DNA of 64,000 bases. Origin: Malaya genurostris (taxonomy: Eukaryota > Arthropoda > Insecta > Diptera > Culicidae). Each line of letters begins with the position of its first letter. Position 1 is the first letter of the stretch. The notes under the pieces are model-generated. The model did not search any database. It had not been told where the DNA came from and saw nothing but the letters and a program-made list of their open reading frames with translations. The position numbers and the translations under genes are program-made. Of the stretch, positions 26,101 to 41,100 are shown one piece after another. The stretch is from contig NC_080572.1 in the NCBI RefSeq assembly GCF_030247185.1, forward strand, positions 218,471,435 through 218,535,434, written 5' to 3'.

Positions 26101-29100
26101 AGATACCAGTGATCCTGTATCCTATTACCGATACGTTTTCCATTCCCTTTTCCCATTGGATCATGCTTGTAGACCTAATCTAGTTTTCCAAACAATTTAA
26201 TTTCCCAAAACACGATCAACGAAACCTTTCGTGGAAACTAACATGAATAGATAGCATAAACAAAACTGGCCTTGCTCGAATGTAGATCATTCGATGTGAA
26301 GCAACTACCAGCATCGAGTGGTTTTTCCCGCGAAATTTACCAAGTCCAAGTAGAGAAAGTCCCTTTGCGTTACCATGCTAACAATGGGCCATTGACTTCA
26401 CAGTGGCTAGTTGGTACTAGCTGACGCTACGGTTACATAACCAAAACCTCATGCCAGCAGATGGTTCACGGTTTGTTGTCAGTCGGGTGACCCTCGAACG
26501 CGCATTTTGTAAATGAAGCACATTTCCTGCAGACTAAGGCAAGGCTACGGCCTGTGTCGTATGAAGGGTGCACTTTACACGGTTCAAGACTTATTTTTCG
26601 CCGTGTATCCACAACAATAGGAAAGCGTAAACATACCATGAAAAAACATCTTTTTTGACTGATGTTGTTTGTCACCGATGCCGCTAGCCGTAAACCGTCT
26701 GACCGTTGTGCTATCAAATATAGTGTTATGATCGTAATTGCGTTGCTTCGCCTTTTTTTTTACTTTCTAACCAACAACACTTTTCGGTATAAACAGATTT
26801 GAAGTTTTTGTCCTTTCATGGGTAGCAATCAGCGGTCTGTGTAAGATCTCTCTTCGCTGTTAAAAATTCGTCTCATGTCTCACACGGGAGCTTTTTGCGG
26901 GAGCTCTGTACTGCTGGAACACATTAGCACTGCACTGAATCTCAATGAACTCATCCTAACCCGATAAGTAGCGGTGTGAAAAAGATTGAAACGTTCGAAT
27001 TGATAGAAAATTTTCGATTTCCTTATCCATCTTAGTGCCATTTCTGTTTTATTTCCGATGCAGACTAATCTACTTTCCCAGCACGTGGTGTTGGATGGGG
27101 AAGCTTTCGAATTTAACGACACGGATGTTAAAATGTGTTCATTTCGAAAGTGTTCACATGGTAGTGTATTTGCTTGTTATACCCCGAGTTCAACTGTAAT
27201 ATATTTATAATTGATGTTTGGTTTATATTTTTTGAATGTAATTGATTTGCTAATGATCCTTTGGTATTTTCCAGTATGTCCCTAAATATCGATGTACTTC
27301 TAACACCTATTACAATATGCTTTTCTTCGCTTCTTTTCATAAATTGCGTCACGTTGTCGTTACTCGTCAATCATTAATGAAATGCATCATCATCTCGCAC
27401 ACGTCATCTCGCCACAAATCATCAACCCTCCTGAATCATCATCATCCCAACTCGTGGCGGAACGATACTCCTTTGGTCCGCATCAAAACAGACAACAACG
27501 AGCTGGAATCGGAATACTTTTCCGAGCAGTTGGCCGCGGAATCGCTGCCCCATTATCAACCACCTCCCCCACCACCGGTTGTGGCCCCAGCATCACATTC
27601 ACTGTCACAAGCCGCCATGACCGGATCGTCGTCTTCGCTGTCGTCTGTCGGACACAGCGCAACTGCTTCCGCCAATCCGACCGCTGCTGTTTCCCAGCAA
27701 GCACAAATCACACCGACCTCGACGCTGACCAAGCACAATCTAAGCAATCTGAACCAGAGCCAGAACAACTACCAACCATCACAAGCCTACCAAGCTAACA
27801 ACAACTACAGCAAATCGGCCTACGGCGTCACGGTTCCAGCGCAGGTTTACCAGCAGGCTCCTCCCCCACAGCAGCCTAATCATTACCATCACAATAGTAA
27901 TAGTAGCAGCAATAGTAGCACTCATACCAACGATTTGGTACGTCAGACAGTGTTGCAAAGCTCACAAGCACCCTCGGGAGTTATGGGAAATAATCAAAAG
28001 TACTATGATCCGTATGACAACTACGCTAGACCAAATCCGAACGCTACCATGGTAAACAATAACAATAACTACAACAGTCACTACCACCACAGTCAGCAGG
28101 CCGGTATTGCTGGAGGTGGCGGTGGCGGTAATGAACGAAGCAACGGTACCACTCACAACTATCACCACATTCAGCAGCAGCAACAACAACATCACCACGC
28201 ACAACACCATCAGCAAGGTGATGGTGGATATGCACATTCACAGCAACAACAACATCAACGCTACAATGGACACCAACAACAGTATGCACAACAACAACAA
28301 CAACAACAACCACAGTATCAGTACAACAATGGCAATGTGGTGAACAACGGTGGCAACATTGGAAAGATCGCCGACTACGATCCCTTAACCGATGGGCCAA
28401 GGAACATTCCACAACCGAATCGGCAGAGTGCGACACTGATTTTCAGCTCTGGAAATTGTAAGTACTTCAAAACTATTACCTTATCTTTTTATTTTATGTT
28501 TTTGAACTAAATGTAAGGTCACAACAGCTTGATGTGTGTGTGTATTTCTGTTATATGAATCAACCACTCTCCCCACTAGTCAGTGTTGAATGTTTCAGCC
28601 CATGAATGTAGAATGTCAGCACCTATTCCTGAATCACATTTCCGCACCTGCATTGCTCGTATCTCGGTCTTTCTATTGTATATTGTTTTCTTAGTCTTGG
28701 ATCATTTTTATTCCTTGAAAAACTAGTGTAACTTTAAGTAATCCAATAAAAAACTTAAGAAACTGCCAACATTTCAAATGAAATGTTTTGAGTAGTTACC
28801 AACTTTACGGATCAGATGTCATCACTCAACCAAAAACGTTATTTGAAAACAACTCTTTGTTAGAGCCATTGAAGTTGAGTAAAAACATAGGCAATGATTC
28901 TGTCACGATCCGCCTGGAGCACAAATTTCAAATAAACAAGAATTTGTCATTTTGAATAATATCAACTGTACATCCACTTGGCTGGGTAATGTATGTTCAG
29001 TCCGTCACACTTTTCTGTCAGAAATCCTATGCGGCATCTTTTAGAAAATTTCTTCGAACGGAGATTTTACTCTAACCAATTTAAAAAAAAATCGATGCGT

Positions 29101-32100
29101 GGAAATTCGGAAATGAATTCGAATCAACATGAATATGATATTCACTACACAATACGGAATAATGTCAGGAATGATTGCGATCTCAATACAACATTGAAGG
29201 ATAAATCGAGTTCTCACTGTTTTTAAACAATTTTGTTTTTGTTGTTATGGCGTGAGTCGCCTTGAACTTGTTTGAATGGCCGAGATCACTAAGTTGAAGA
29301 TGACGTTTTTTCGCAAATTTTCATTGCTGCTATTCCCTTCCAGTATGTTTTGTTCATAAAAAGTTTAAACTAGCTCAAGGTAACTCACTTCTTAACATTA
29401 AAAATAAAATCATTTTGAGAAAATTTCTTAATCAATATTTATATCCAGTGTTGGTGATTGCAGAAAATTTGACAGAAGCTGCTATATTGCTATCTATATT
29501 GTATACAACATTTTCAATCCAGTAGAAGATGCTACAAGAACTCGAGTCTCTCAATGCATGAATCGTGAGAGAATGTTGCTACATTTCTTCGCTCCACTTC
29601 ATACTCTGAGTATTTTACGCCTTTAAAAAAAATTTACAGTCTGATAATGATCGTTGCTGTGTGGAATTTCCCAAGAGAGAATCGCAAGTTGACAATTATT
29701 GCAGAAAATCGAATCGATGATTCAACTTGATGATTCTCGTACTAGGTTGCAATATTTCAAAACCCTTGTGTGGAGCATTCACAGACATTTTCATAGACAC
29801 AAATTATACAAAGGTTATATGCACATAGTTGGAAGAAACGGCAATAGTAAAATGATTCTATCGCAATTATCAACTGCCTGCATAGAATCGGATCGCGAAA
29901 CGAGAATAAGCGACCGTTTATTGCTTCAGAGAGGATCCCCACAGCAGCATGCTAACCTTTGGTTCCCAGAAATGTCATCGAGAGAAATTCGCTCTCGCAC
30001 TGGTGTCGATTCTATGTTAAATGAGCCATGTCGGGTTTTTGTTGTTACGATGATATCCGTCTCTCTTTGATGGCACTGATTCAATCGTTGAAGAGTTGCC
30101 AGTGAGCGTTCTTTGATACGATAAAGGCCATCCTTGTTTATATCTATAAACTTAGTATGAATATAAGTATGAGTATGTGATGTGACACCTGGTACAGAAA
30201 GCGCACTAACGAAAATGTTCATATAATTTCATATTGTTTCAAAACAGCAGTCAGAAAAATAGAAGAAATAAATCCGTTACATGCATTGATAAAAATCAAA
30301 AGAAGAGCTCGAAATCATTGCAACACAGTTTATTTACATCTCGAATAACAACTAAATTTGCAGGGCGGTTTCATACAAGTACTGAGCTATGTTTGCATAT
30401 ATTGGATAAATTATAGAAGTTTCTTCGGAGAAAGTCTCGACACTTCCGCTTCACGTCATCCATAAGAGCTTGTACAGTAATATCCGTTACCTTTTTCTTA
30501 TTTGTCATCTACTTATTAATCATATTATTGGTTTCCTCCATTTTCTTCTTGGTATTTTAGTTCAGAGCAGTTTGATCGGTTCATGTTTTTGAGAACAGTG
30601 TTGGCATTATCTATCAATAAACAGCACCGACACCGACGTGATTATTATTCACATAATAAACACTGATCATCATGACGAAAATCACCCTGCTGCGAATTTA
30701 TCAAATAATCAAATATCGCTACTGAGTATTAGCAAATTATAAATGATCATTCTCATAACTATAGCCATGCAGTGATTTTACCTAGAACGTGATGATATTC
30801 AGATAATGCTATTTTTAGAGTTTCCAATACACAACGATGTAATGCGAAAACAGCAAAATAAATTACATTCTAAAAATTGATTACAGAGCCAGAAGATTTT
30901 GTTTTAATTCCAACTGTAAGATTCAATCCCATACATTGTTTCGATTGAGCCCAGCAAAACTCTATTTAGTATGAATTTGATTCATAGAAGTAACAGAAGC
31001 GCAGGATTTTGCTTGTCTCCGGTACACTACAGGCGCAGTGTCTGAATGGCGTGTTTGAATTGGGGCTGGTAAATCCTATGTTTCTGTTACTTCTGTGTGT
31101 GATATTTAATCTAAGTCGCCTAATATTTTTGAATCAGCTACATGAAACATGCGTTATGATTCGGTTTTAACTATTGTTTTTATTGTCATTATAATTGATA
31201 TTAATGGCAGCATGTATGACAATATTACTTGCTGTTTTTATTAACGACATTACCGTACCACCACTTACCTCACTGAATATCATCATGTTCAGTGAAAATA
31301 GCTTATAATCGTGAGAATGGTTTTGAATGATTATCATTTTATTATCACGTGGAAGGTTTATGGAACATCACTATAGTGGTATTGAACGGAATAAGATTTT
31401 TTTCATGCTCTCTTCGAGTGATAATAATTCTATACTTTATGTTTCGTCTTCGACTCGTCAGTACATAACAGTTTATGTTGAACTGTTATGTAACCTAGCA
31501 GCTCAACATAAACCGCTAGGCAGACATAAAGTTTCTGCTACTTACAGAACACATTTTTTATTTGCACCGAAGTGCAACGTCTTTACTGTCGTGCCGAACG
31601 TAAACGAGTTTCGACTTAAACTGGCCGATAATAATTATCATTGATTTGACGGATAATATCGGTGTAGAATGATTATTTTCAGTGGTAATATTTGAATTTA
31701 TTACATTTTCCAAACACTACAATATTGAACACACTTTACCCAATAATTCCGGAACCGGAAGTCGGATCCGGATTAAATTCAGGAATTCCGTATAGGACCA
31801 GAACACCTTTCATTTGAATCTAAGTTTGTGGAAATCGGTCAAACCATCGCTGAGAAAAGTGAGTGAGATCCATTTTGGTATATATGACCACTATTTCCGG
31901 TACTTCCGGACTTATATCGGGAACCAGGATAGCCAGAATCGGTTTGTTTAGTTTTAGCCTACTGATAATGTCTATCGATTTGTGTAGTTTTGAGACCAGT
32001 TTTTGTTTCATCGGTTTAAGTGATGGTGTACAATATTGAACACACTTTATCCTATAACTCCGGAACCGGAAGTCGAATCCGGATTAAATTCAGGAATTCC

Positions 32101-35100
32101 GTATGGGACCACGATACCTTTTCATTTGAACACACATACAGTCACCCGATTCTTAAACGTGTTCTAGAAATCTCGAGATGGTTTATTTATAGATCTCCAG
32201 GATTTTCCTCCAAACATGATGGGATCAAGGATGTCAGGTCATTTTTTCAATAATCCAAAAAACTGTGTAAAATCGTTCTCGGTATCATTTTGGTGAGCAA
32301 AAAAAGGTCTCGCTACTTCCAACCGCTCTGTCGGATATTCATTTTCTTTCAGTTTTCCGTAGCACATTGAAGACTTTTTTGGGGTTCATTGCCAGTCTGT
32401 GATCGATTTTAGAAATCTGTGCAGCATGGGGTAATTCAAGGTTTTCCACATTTTTTTGGATTTGAAGGTGTATGAATTCTGTACTGGCGTCACCACTTGA
32501 CTTGACTCATTTTGGTTAAATGGTTAAACATTCCAAAGAGAAAGTGTTCGAAATTTGGTTAATTGAGAAAGAGAGGTCTTTATTCCTTCGCAAGTTTCAC
32601 TGCTTACTTGCTGTGATACAATTTGAGCTCTAATCGGACGGTTACATTGAAGCATGGTCATGATTGAGACTCGTGATCGGTAGTGGTTTTTTTTACTTCT
32701 ATTTTCCTTTATGCTTCACCTTAACAAATCAGCTGATTATTGTTTTTAATTCGATCTCAACATTTTCCCAAAATGAGTAGTACGTATGCCGCCGTTCATT
32801 GTAACAGTTTTTTTGTACTCGCACTATAAAAGTTCCGAAATGACTGTAGCGAAATACATACAAAGGTCAAAACAGTTTGCGAGTAAGTTGATGAATCATT
32901 TTAGAGGGGAGAAATAAGTTTATAATTAACGTTTCGCCACCTCACGGTTGAACATAAACCGCTAAGCAGACATAAAATTAATGCTGTTTGTAAAACACTT
33001 GTATCGCACCGAAGTATCATGTCTTTACTAGCGTACCGAACGAAATGTCGATGACTTCCTAAAAGTACGAAAAAGTTATGTGTGATCTGTTTTTGAAAAA
33101 AAATGAGGTTTACTTCGCGCGAAGGTGCTTCAAAATTATTTAAATAATGGTTAGAATATGTCGTAGCAAATAATTTGAAATTTTTAAGTACTCTGCAAAA
33201 ATCGATTTCGAATGAAAGACATGCCTAAAAAGGTCTCAAATGGGTCTTTTCAGAAGAATATGTTGTGTCGTTTTCAGGACAATACGCGCAAAATCTCGTT
33301 CAAAGTATGCCTCTAATTATGTTAATTTATTGTCAGAAGACAACTCTTTTAATAAAAGTCTCGAAATGGTGACAATTTCCCTTATTTTCGGTGCGACTGA
33401 GGTGACTACGATCGATGTTTCTCGAGACAACACTGAGGTGAATACGCAACTTACGACCAGTGCAGTAAAACTTCATTCAATTCAATTGAAACTGAATGTG
33501 GAACACATTGATAATCTCTTCACTGCAGTAAACTTCACTCTTTGACAGGCACAATGTTTACTGACGGCCCGAACGAACAGCATTCAGTTCATCACTCGTT
33601 TCTCTTCAATCGAGGCTCAGTTTAATTACCGTCAGTTGATCTCTTGAAATAACAAAATATCTCTTTCAAAAGTGTGAGAGCAGCCTTCAAATGAGGTTCA
33701 TGTAAACATTCGAATTGGTTCAAGATAATAGATGAAAGACTAATCAGATAACTGAAATATCAATCACAGAATACACATAAATTAATTGTTTCCTCCTTCA
33801 GTTTTCATTTTTAAAACTTTACTCCATTTATAATTCTATTCGTTCGATTCTGCTTACTACCAAGAGCGAAGACAATGAAGCAGCTATACTACTTGGCACT
33901 TGAAACTGAGCAAGCAAAACTTCAAATGACTAGGTACAATTATTCAACTGACGATGAATTCTGGGAGCTTCACTTGAAAATGGCAGCAAAAGTCAAATGA
34001 TTTAGTAGGGATACGCTGACGGTCAGCGGCCATAAATTTCATTTTCATCTTATATTATTCGATTGAAAATGAAATTTTACCGCACCGCTTACGACACAAT
34101 TGCGTATTCACTTCAGTGTTGTCCCGAGAAGCATCGATCGTAGTCACCTCTTTCGCACCGAAAAAAAATTGGATCAATCCGACCAATCAGACAATCTCGA
34201 ACAGAAAAGTAAAATGGAATATCTTCAATTCTACTATACTATTTTATGCAACAGACTGTAAGTGACTATGTCTGTAAATATTCAGCAGTCTGTGGATAAT
34301 ATTTGTCAAACCATCGATAAAGAAATGTTAAACACTCGAAATATACGGACTCAATTTGAAGTTTTTATAATCCTTGTTTTGTGTTATGCTGTGTTTCGAT
34401 TATTTACTACTTCAACTGGAGCACTCACTTGCTAAATATTGTTAGAGAATCAATTTCCGGTTGCAACATTTGTGTTTCTACCCGGTTGGGATAAGTCACT
34501 TCCGCTAATGATAAGTGCTCCACCCAAAAGCCATTTTTTAAATAATAATCTGGTTGTACATTGAAGGGTAGCTTACATTCTTTAGACCACGTTTTAACCG
34601 CCAGCGTTCCAGACAATTTCACCTGAGACAAGAGTAACATTGTTTTACAACCGGAATAGACGGGTACGTGTTCAATCGTAGAAACAAAATTTCTCACGCT
34701 CATCCCTTATAAAGTGTTCGGGTTTCCCCGAAAAAAAAAAACAGAAAGCTAGGGTATATATTATTCGAGACATAGCATCTATTGAAGCGGCCGCTGCCAA
34801 CGAGTATCAGGTGCAGTATGAGCGGTCTGTCTGTATCTTTTTTTCTAAGCACTTTGAAATTTCTTCGTAAAAATATGCAAATAAACATCAAATATGCACA
34901 TACGAGAGGAGGCATGAATGAAAGTACCTACACTTCAATGCTTTTGCGCTACTTCTTTGTGCCAATAAACTTGAATGAACAGTCTCGTCTATAGCTTTCC
35001 CGTACAGTAAAACTGTATAGAATGTACAGTCACTGAAGGGCTAATCTAAAAGACAACCCAGACTTCTTGGAAACCAGTCATTTTTATGATACGCGAAGGT

Positions 35101-38100
35101 AGCTTTTCTGATCTGTCTTAAAGGTTTCTTAATGCAGTGTAATAAATTCTACGAAATTTTTGAGGAAGAAAATTGATTCTGCGGTAGTGAAAGATTTTCT
35201 ATTACTCAAAGATTTTCCATTATCCCTTGAACGGATTCTCAGAGCAGACATTGCATTGTTTGAACGGGTTTGCGTGTTTGTGACTATTTATTCTAAACTA
35301 TACCGCACATTGTTGTCGTTTCGAAGACAAAAGATGTAGTTTCAAAGAGTGTGAAACAACATTCATACTTTTAGCAATACAAACGGTGTTGGTACGTTTT
35401 AGTGATGAAAGATAATGCCTTTAAATGGTCAGTGGAATCGGTCGTTGAACTTTGAATTTATTATTTACTTTGAAATTCTATAGACCATTTACAAAAAACT
35501 TAATCATCTACCAAAAAACAGTTAATCATCTATCGAAAATAATGGTTACTTTGTGCAACATCAATAGTTCGAAAAATCCCTCGGGTTATCCTTTGTACGG
35601 TTGCCTACAGTGCCCAAATATTGATAATTTTTAACAAAAAATAACGCGGAGCTACTTTAGTAAAAGCTATTTTAATCCACATAAGTACAGTACTGGACTA
35701 AATAAATCAGACCAAATAAGTTTTGTTATTTTCTTCGATATTAAACGGTAGGGGGTAAGCTTTTTTCTGTATTAAAAATGTATTTATACAACAAAACTGA
35801 GCCGGCATGAAAACTTTAGGAATTTGTATGACTTGCGCAATATTAAATAAAATATCTTTGTTAGTTACTGATGTCTTGTTCACATTATCGCCAACATAAC
35901 CCTACAATTTTTTCATCGTATTCAAAGCAAGGAATTGCAGAGATCATTTGAGCATTGTGAGGTTTGATTTGAACTAGGCGGTAATTTTTTTCCGTGGTAT
36001 TCTTTGGATTGTTGTTATACCGAAAAATGTGGTTAGTTCCCGTGCCAATATTCAAAAGGGACATCTTCATATTTTTGCAGCACAAGCAGTCATAACGTCT
36101 TTGCCCGGAGAAGTTTGCTTTATGTTGCACAGTTAAAACTGAGTTTGTTTTTAGCAATATTCCGAAACGAAATACCTTTTTCTCGATCGCGAATCACCAA
36201 TTTACTGACATTAAAACTATTGCGTCATTTTTCGCTGTTATATCACATTAAAAAAACAGCTGTTTTGTCTTTGAATGAAAATTTCAGTGTTAAAAACAAA
36301 GAACACAAAGGTCAATCCAAAAAACTTGAAGATGCCAAACTGCATGAATTGTTGAACGAAGATAATGCCCAATCTCAAAAACAAATGGCGGAGAGGTTGA
36401 ATGTTAGTCGCCAAGTCAATTTTGATCGTCTTCATGACATGGAAAAAATCAATATGGTGGAAAAATAAGTTCTCGTGAGCTGAATGATGGCCTTTTCTCG
36501 TGATAAAACAAAAACTGATCATGACGATGAGTTTATTTTGAAAATCAAAAAAAAATTCAAATCATGGGTCCACCTTAACCAACCATGAACTGCTAAATCG
36601 AATCGCTTTGGAAAGAAAACGATGGGATCAAAAGGGTGTCTTGTACTAAGACCATCTAAAACCAAGGGAAATTGTGAATATTAATCGCTATCGACAGCAA
36701 ATGATGGAATTGACTCAAGCATTACGCGAAAAACAACCGGAATGCTTCACAATACATGAGAAAGTCAGCTTTACAGATCAGCAACGCCTCCGCACAGACA
36801 GTAAAATCGGCCAAAAACAAAATTTCTTAACTCAGACGGGAACTTTTACTTCACCCGTATTACTCCTCACACTTGACCCCTGCCGGATATCATCGGTTTT
36901 CATCGATATCTGGTGCACTTGCTGAGCAGGACTTCACTAGTAATGAAAATGTGGAACAATGGTTTCACGACTGAATTGCTTCAAAAGATGAACAGTTCTT
37001 TAGACGCGGTACTTATGAAATGGTGAAAGATGAAAAAGTGTATAGCTTTCGAAACTACTTTGAACAAAGTATCACAAACCTATTATTCACAATTAACATA
37101 TATTTCCATTCAAAAAAATCAGGTCAATCGTTATTGGTTTCAAACGCTGACGTTTTCGACCTTCGTTACAAAAAAATATAAAATTTTCTCCAAGAGGAGA
37201 TTCTCGACTAGAAACTGGAAAGAAATTTATTGAAATAGGTTAGTCTCAATACAGAGAGATTCTTTCCATAAAAAGAAAACGTTGGAATAATTTTTTTCCC
37301 GATGTTCTGAGCGGTGTGCGTGTCGTGCGTATTAGGGTGGGAAAAATTTAAATTTCAGCTCCACCGAACTTTTCGTGATCCTTTTGGGTCTCATAAGAAC
37401 TATGCACGCCGAGGATTAAAGTTTTCTATTGGATTCGGTATGGGGAAAAACAAACTTTTTACAAAAAAAAATCGCCTGAAGATCACCCTATAGACTCTAA
37501 AAATATGTACATGTGTTTTTTGCATATTGAATTTAATGAGGAAGAAAACCTTTGAAGACAGCAAAATAATCCGACATTTGTAGAGAAAGTTTTGAAGAAA
37601 AACCGGCACTAGGTCCGAAAACAATATATCTAGCACCACTGCTGCTAGTGGGCGTACTACGATTGCACTTTCTTTTTTTATGCTAACATATAACGGTTGA
37701 TGTGAGATGTCTTCGCGATAGTTACTCAGTTTAGTATTATTATTTTTTTCAAGTCATGTACCAAAACTCACTGTAAAGACACAAAAGGTCTAAAAAAGGT
37801 TTTTGGTGTCTTCGACAATGTTTTAGCTAAACTTTAATTCGACAACTTTGTCGAATACATAAACTCTCTATCTCATATGGTTTAGGAAACTTGAACCATA
37901 CGTTTTTATGCAAACAAAAACTTGACTTTTTTGTGTCTTTACGGTAAGATTTGGAACACGATTTGTTATTTAAAAAGAATCTTCATACTAAGCTGAGTAA
38001 CTATCGCGAAAACATCAAACTTTCGCTTACGTGAATGTGAATCGCTAGTCACCTACGAAAACCAGTGAGTCATGTGTCAATACTGTCAGCAAACCGTTCA

Positions 38101-41100
38101 TTATGGCAAGCCTCGTGAGAAAATTACGAAAACCAATCTTGACCCGTGAACAACAATCGAAAAGTCCCATCAAACAAATCATCAACTGCTAATAATGTAC
38201 AACGAAACAAAAACTAGACAGAAAAACGCTACAACGATGATTCCAACAACATCAACAATTGCGATGGGACGAATAGTGAACCAATAGCCTCCCACTGGAT
38301 AGTAATGAGACTGTCACTTCCCCAAGAAATGGAGTTTCAACGAAATCCTAGTAGGAAAAACATGGTGAAATAATTACACTAAAATAAGATAAATCGGCTT
38401 CGCTTTATCTCAAAGATCACAAGTCAAGTTGACAAAAACGAAATAAACAAAATTGTGTGATACTTTTCAACTGGACGGAATTATGAAAAGTTGGGAGAAC
38501 TGGAATTTTTATCAAGGAGATCAATGATATGTTGACATCTCTCGGTTGTTCGTTCAACATGGCTAGAACTTTGATGAATCTATACAAGGGAGGTGATTCA
38601 CATTCGTACTAGCACTCTTGCGTATACAGCTTCCAGCTGATCGGTTTTGTTAGTAAAGGAAAAACTTGGTTTCTAGTTCACTGTTGACAAAACGATGCCT
38701 ATTCATTACTTTGAGCAATTTTATTTAAACTTTGATGTGTTAAACGGTTGACCTTGTCTTTGGTTGAAGATGTCCTTTTCACAGTTTCAGTGCAAGGTTT
38801 ACCGTAGTGTGCAGGTTGTTCACAAAACTGACATGTAATCAGCTGATTTTCATAGGTAATCAGCGTTTTACACGGATGTATCCCATCTTAACCACAAACG
38901 ATGCAGGATGGAATTGCCTTACGTAGTTGCATACGTACCACTCGCACGCCATTCCGGATACCGGGGAAAAATTCTGCCGTACTACCCTTTCGATGGTAAG
39001 AATTTCACCGTACTGCGACATGTTTTCCCTAACGTTTATGTTTAATATTATCATGATTTTATGTTTAATATTGTCATGATCAACACTGTGCACCTCGTTG
39101 TTAACCGAAGCGAATGCAATTGCATCTCTTTCACGTTTGAACATAATGTACACACAGTTGGACGCCTTGTTGAATTGAATCTCACTTACATCATTAACGT
39201 CTAGATGTACTCGTTCTTTTAGTAAGATTTTAATTTCATTTGCTGCTGTTCTAACTTTGTAGCGCTTGAAATCTATACAGATTGAATTTGGTCTTGTAGG
39301 CCAAGTTTCAGGTTTTGTTAAATCGTATTTGCCCATTTCGTACACTCTATTGTTCACTACACTGTATTGTCTTTGTTTCTGTCGTCTCGACCGTAAACAA
39401 TTTACGACTGTGTCGTATGAGATACGAGCACGAACTGACTTCATGTAGTTATTATTTTCTATTAAAGACTGCTAAAGTGTTATTTTTATGTTAAAATATT
39501 AAGTAATTTCTAAGATATTATTGCTCCAAATAGGGCATACTATTTTCGCAGAGCCAAATGGTGTGCATTATATAACTTCAAAAGTTAATCATGGAACAAA
39601 GAATGTCACATGTTTTTGATTTTTTTTTGAGTTCTCATGTAGTGACGTTTTTGTTTTTTGAAAATAGTGATTTACACAAAAATAAAATTTGCAAAATTCA
39701 AATTGTCAAATTTGTTTGGACTCACTAACAAACAAAATATTGATCATTGTTTCACCCGAAATCAACTCCTGAGGTTCTACAACGCATGCCATTTACCTCT
39801 TCAAAAATAGCTAGTCCACTTTGAGCAATCATATCCCAGAGATAGCTCGATATTTTTACACGAAATAACACTGTAGCAGTCTCTAATAAAGAAAAATAAC
39901 TATATGAACGGCACATCAGTAAGAACGTTGCCCTTAGGTTCAATAGATAAAATTGTATTTTATGGTAGTAATAACTTTTTGTCTGCTTAGCGGTTTATGT
40001 TGGATGTAATCTCCAAATGACAACTACATAAAGTTTCTAGATTAGCGAAAACTCCATTTTACAGGAGAAGCTCCCCTTAAACTACGCTGATTAGGAAATA
40101 CAAATCTAAAACACAACCTAATTGAACAAAACCTCCGCACATGTTCAATGTTGTACGAACGCTACGTATTTCAAGTCACTGTTGAAAATTTATCGAAAAT
40201 TTTCATTTCATTCCATATAATAGTATTTTTTCAGTCTGTTATCCGTTTAATTACTGATACAAGTAAATGCCGTTAGAAAACATCGGACTAGGATGTGTAG
40301 AATCAATCATCTTTTCTCTACCTTAAGGGGTATTTATAACTTTAGGAAAAAACACCCTTTGTTGCAAAATACAAAAGCAATTTCATTCACTGTCGTTGAG
40401 CGGAGATTCAAAAGAGAAATGTCAGTTTTTTTTTGTTCATTTTCATTTTTTTTTCTTGAAGATTCATCTAGCAGTAGCAGAAAAAAAACTGCCTTTGCGA
40501 TTTTCAACAATTGATGTTTTCCTAATATTTCATGTAGAACCTTAACGATTTCTACTTTTATTATTATTGTTTATGTATTTATTTACAATTTATGTTTGTC
40601 CAGGTTGGCTAAAATCTATCGGAATTGTAAAATTCTGTGCTCTTCCCGGGAAGTTTATTTATGCGAATCAGAGTATTCGTATTCGTGATGACGAATGCTT
40701 GCGTGGCTTTGTTATTTATCAATAGGATTGAAATATCGACTATATTCATGTGTATTTTCGAGAGTTGTCTTAACTAGAATGCAACGAATAGTGCTTCGGA
40801 AAGTCTGTGGTATTCGCTTCTTCTAATTTTATTGACACCTCAAGTCATGGATTGAGACTTATAAAATATCGAAAAATAATTGTTCCCATCCCAAACATCA
40901 TTCTTTACTGTCAAACAAATCATCAAACGATTAGATTCGTGTAACCAATTTACTGGATTCGAAAAAATTATCAAAAGACATGTTCATATTGGTTTTGAGT
41001 TTACTCGATCGAAACATCTAGATAACAACTTAAATCTAATCTTATTTACTAAAGCTTCATTAACAATATGATACAGATGTATATTTACAATGAGTTTAAC

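Noticed and set aside
27317..27491. Lasp linker frame extended upstream to an ATG at 27317
   Set aside because: The acceptor at 27491 gives exact phase continuity with the nebulin exon; upstream residues are not LASP-like.
27382..28436. Other frames over the Lasp linker exon on both strands
   Set aside because: Overlap the supported exon and show only low-complexity shadows.
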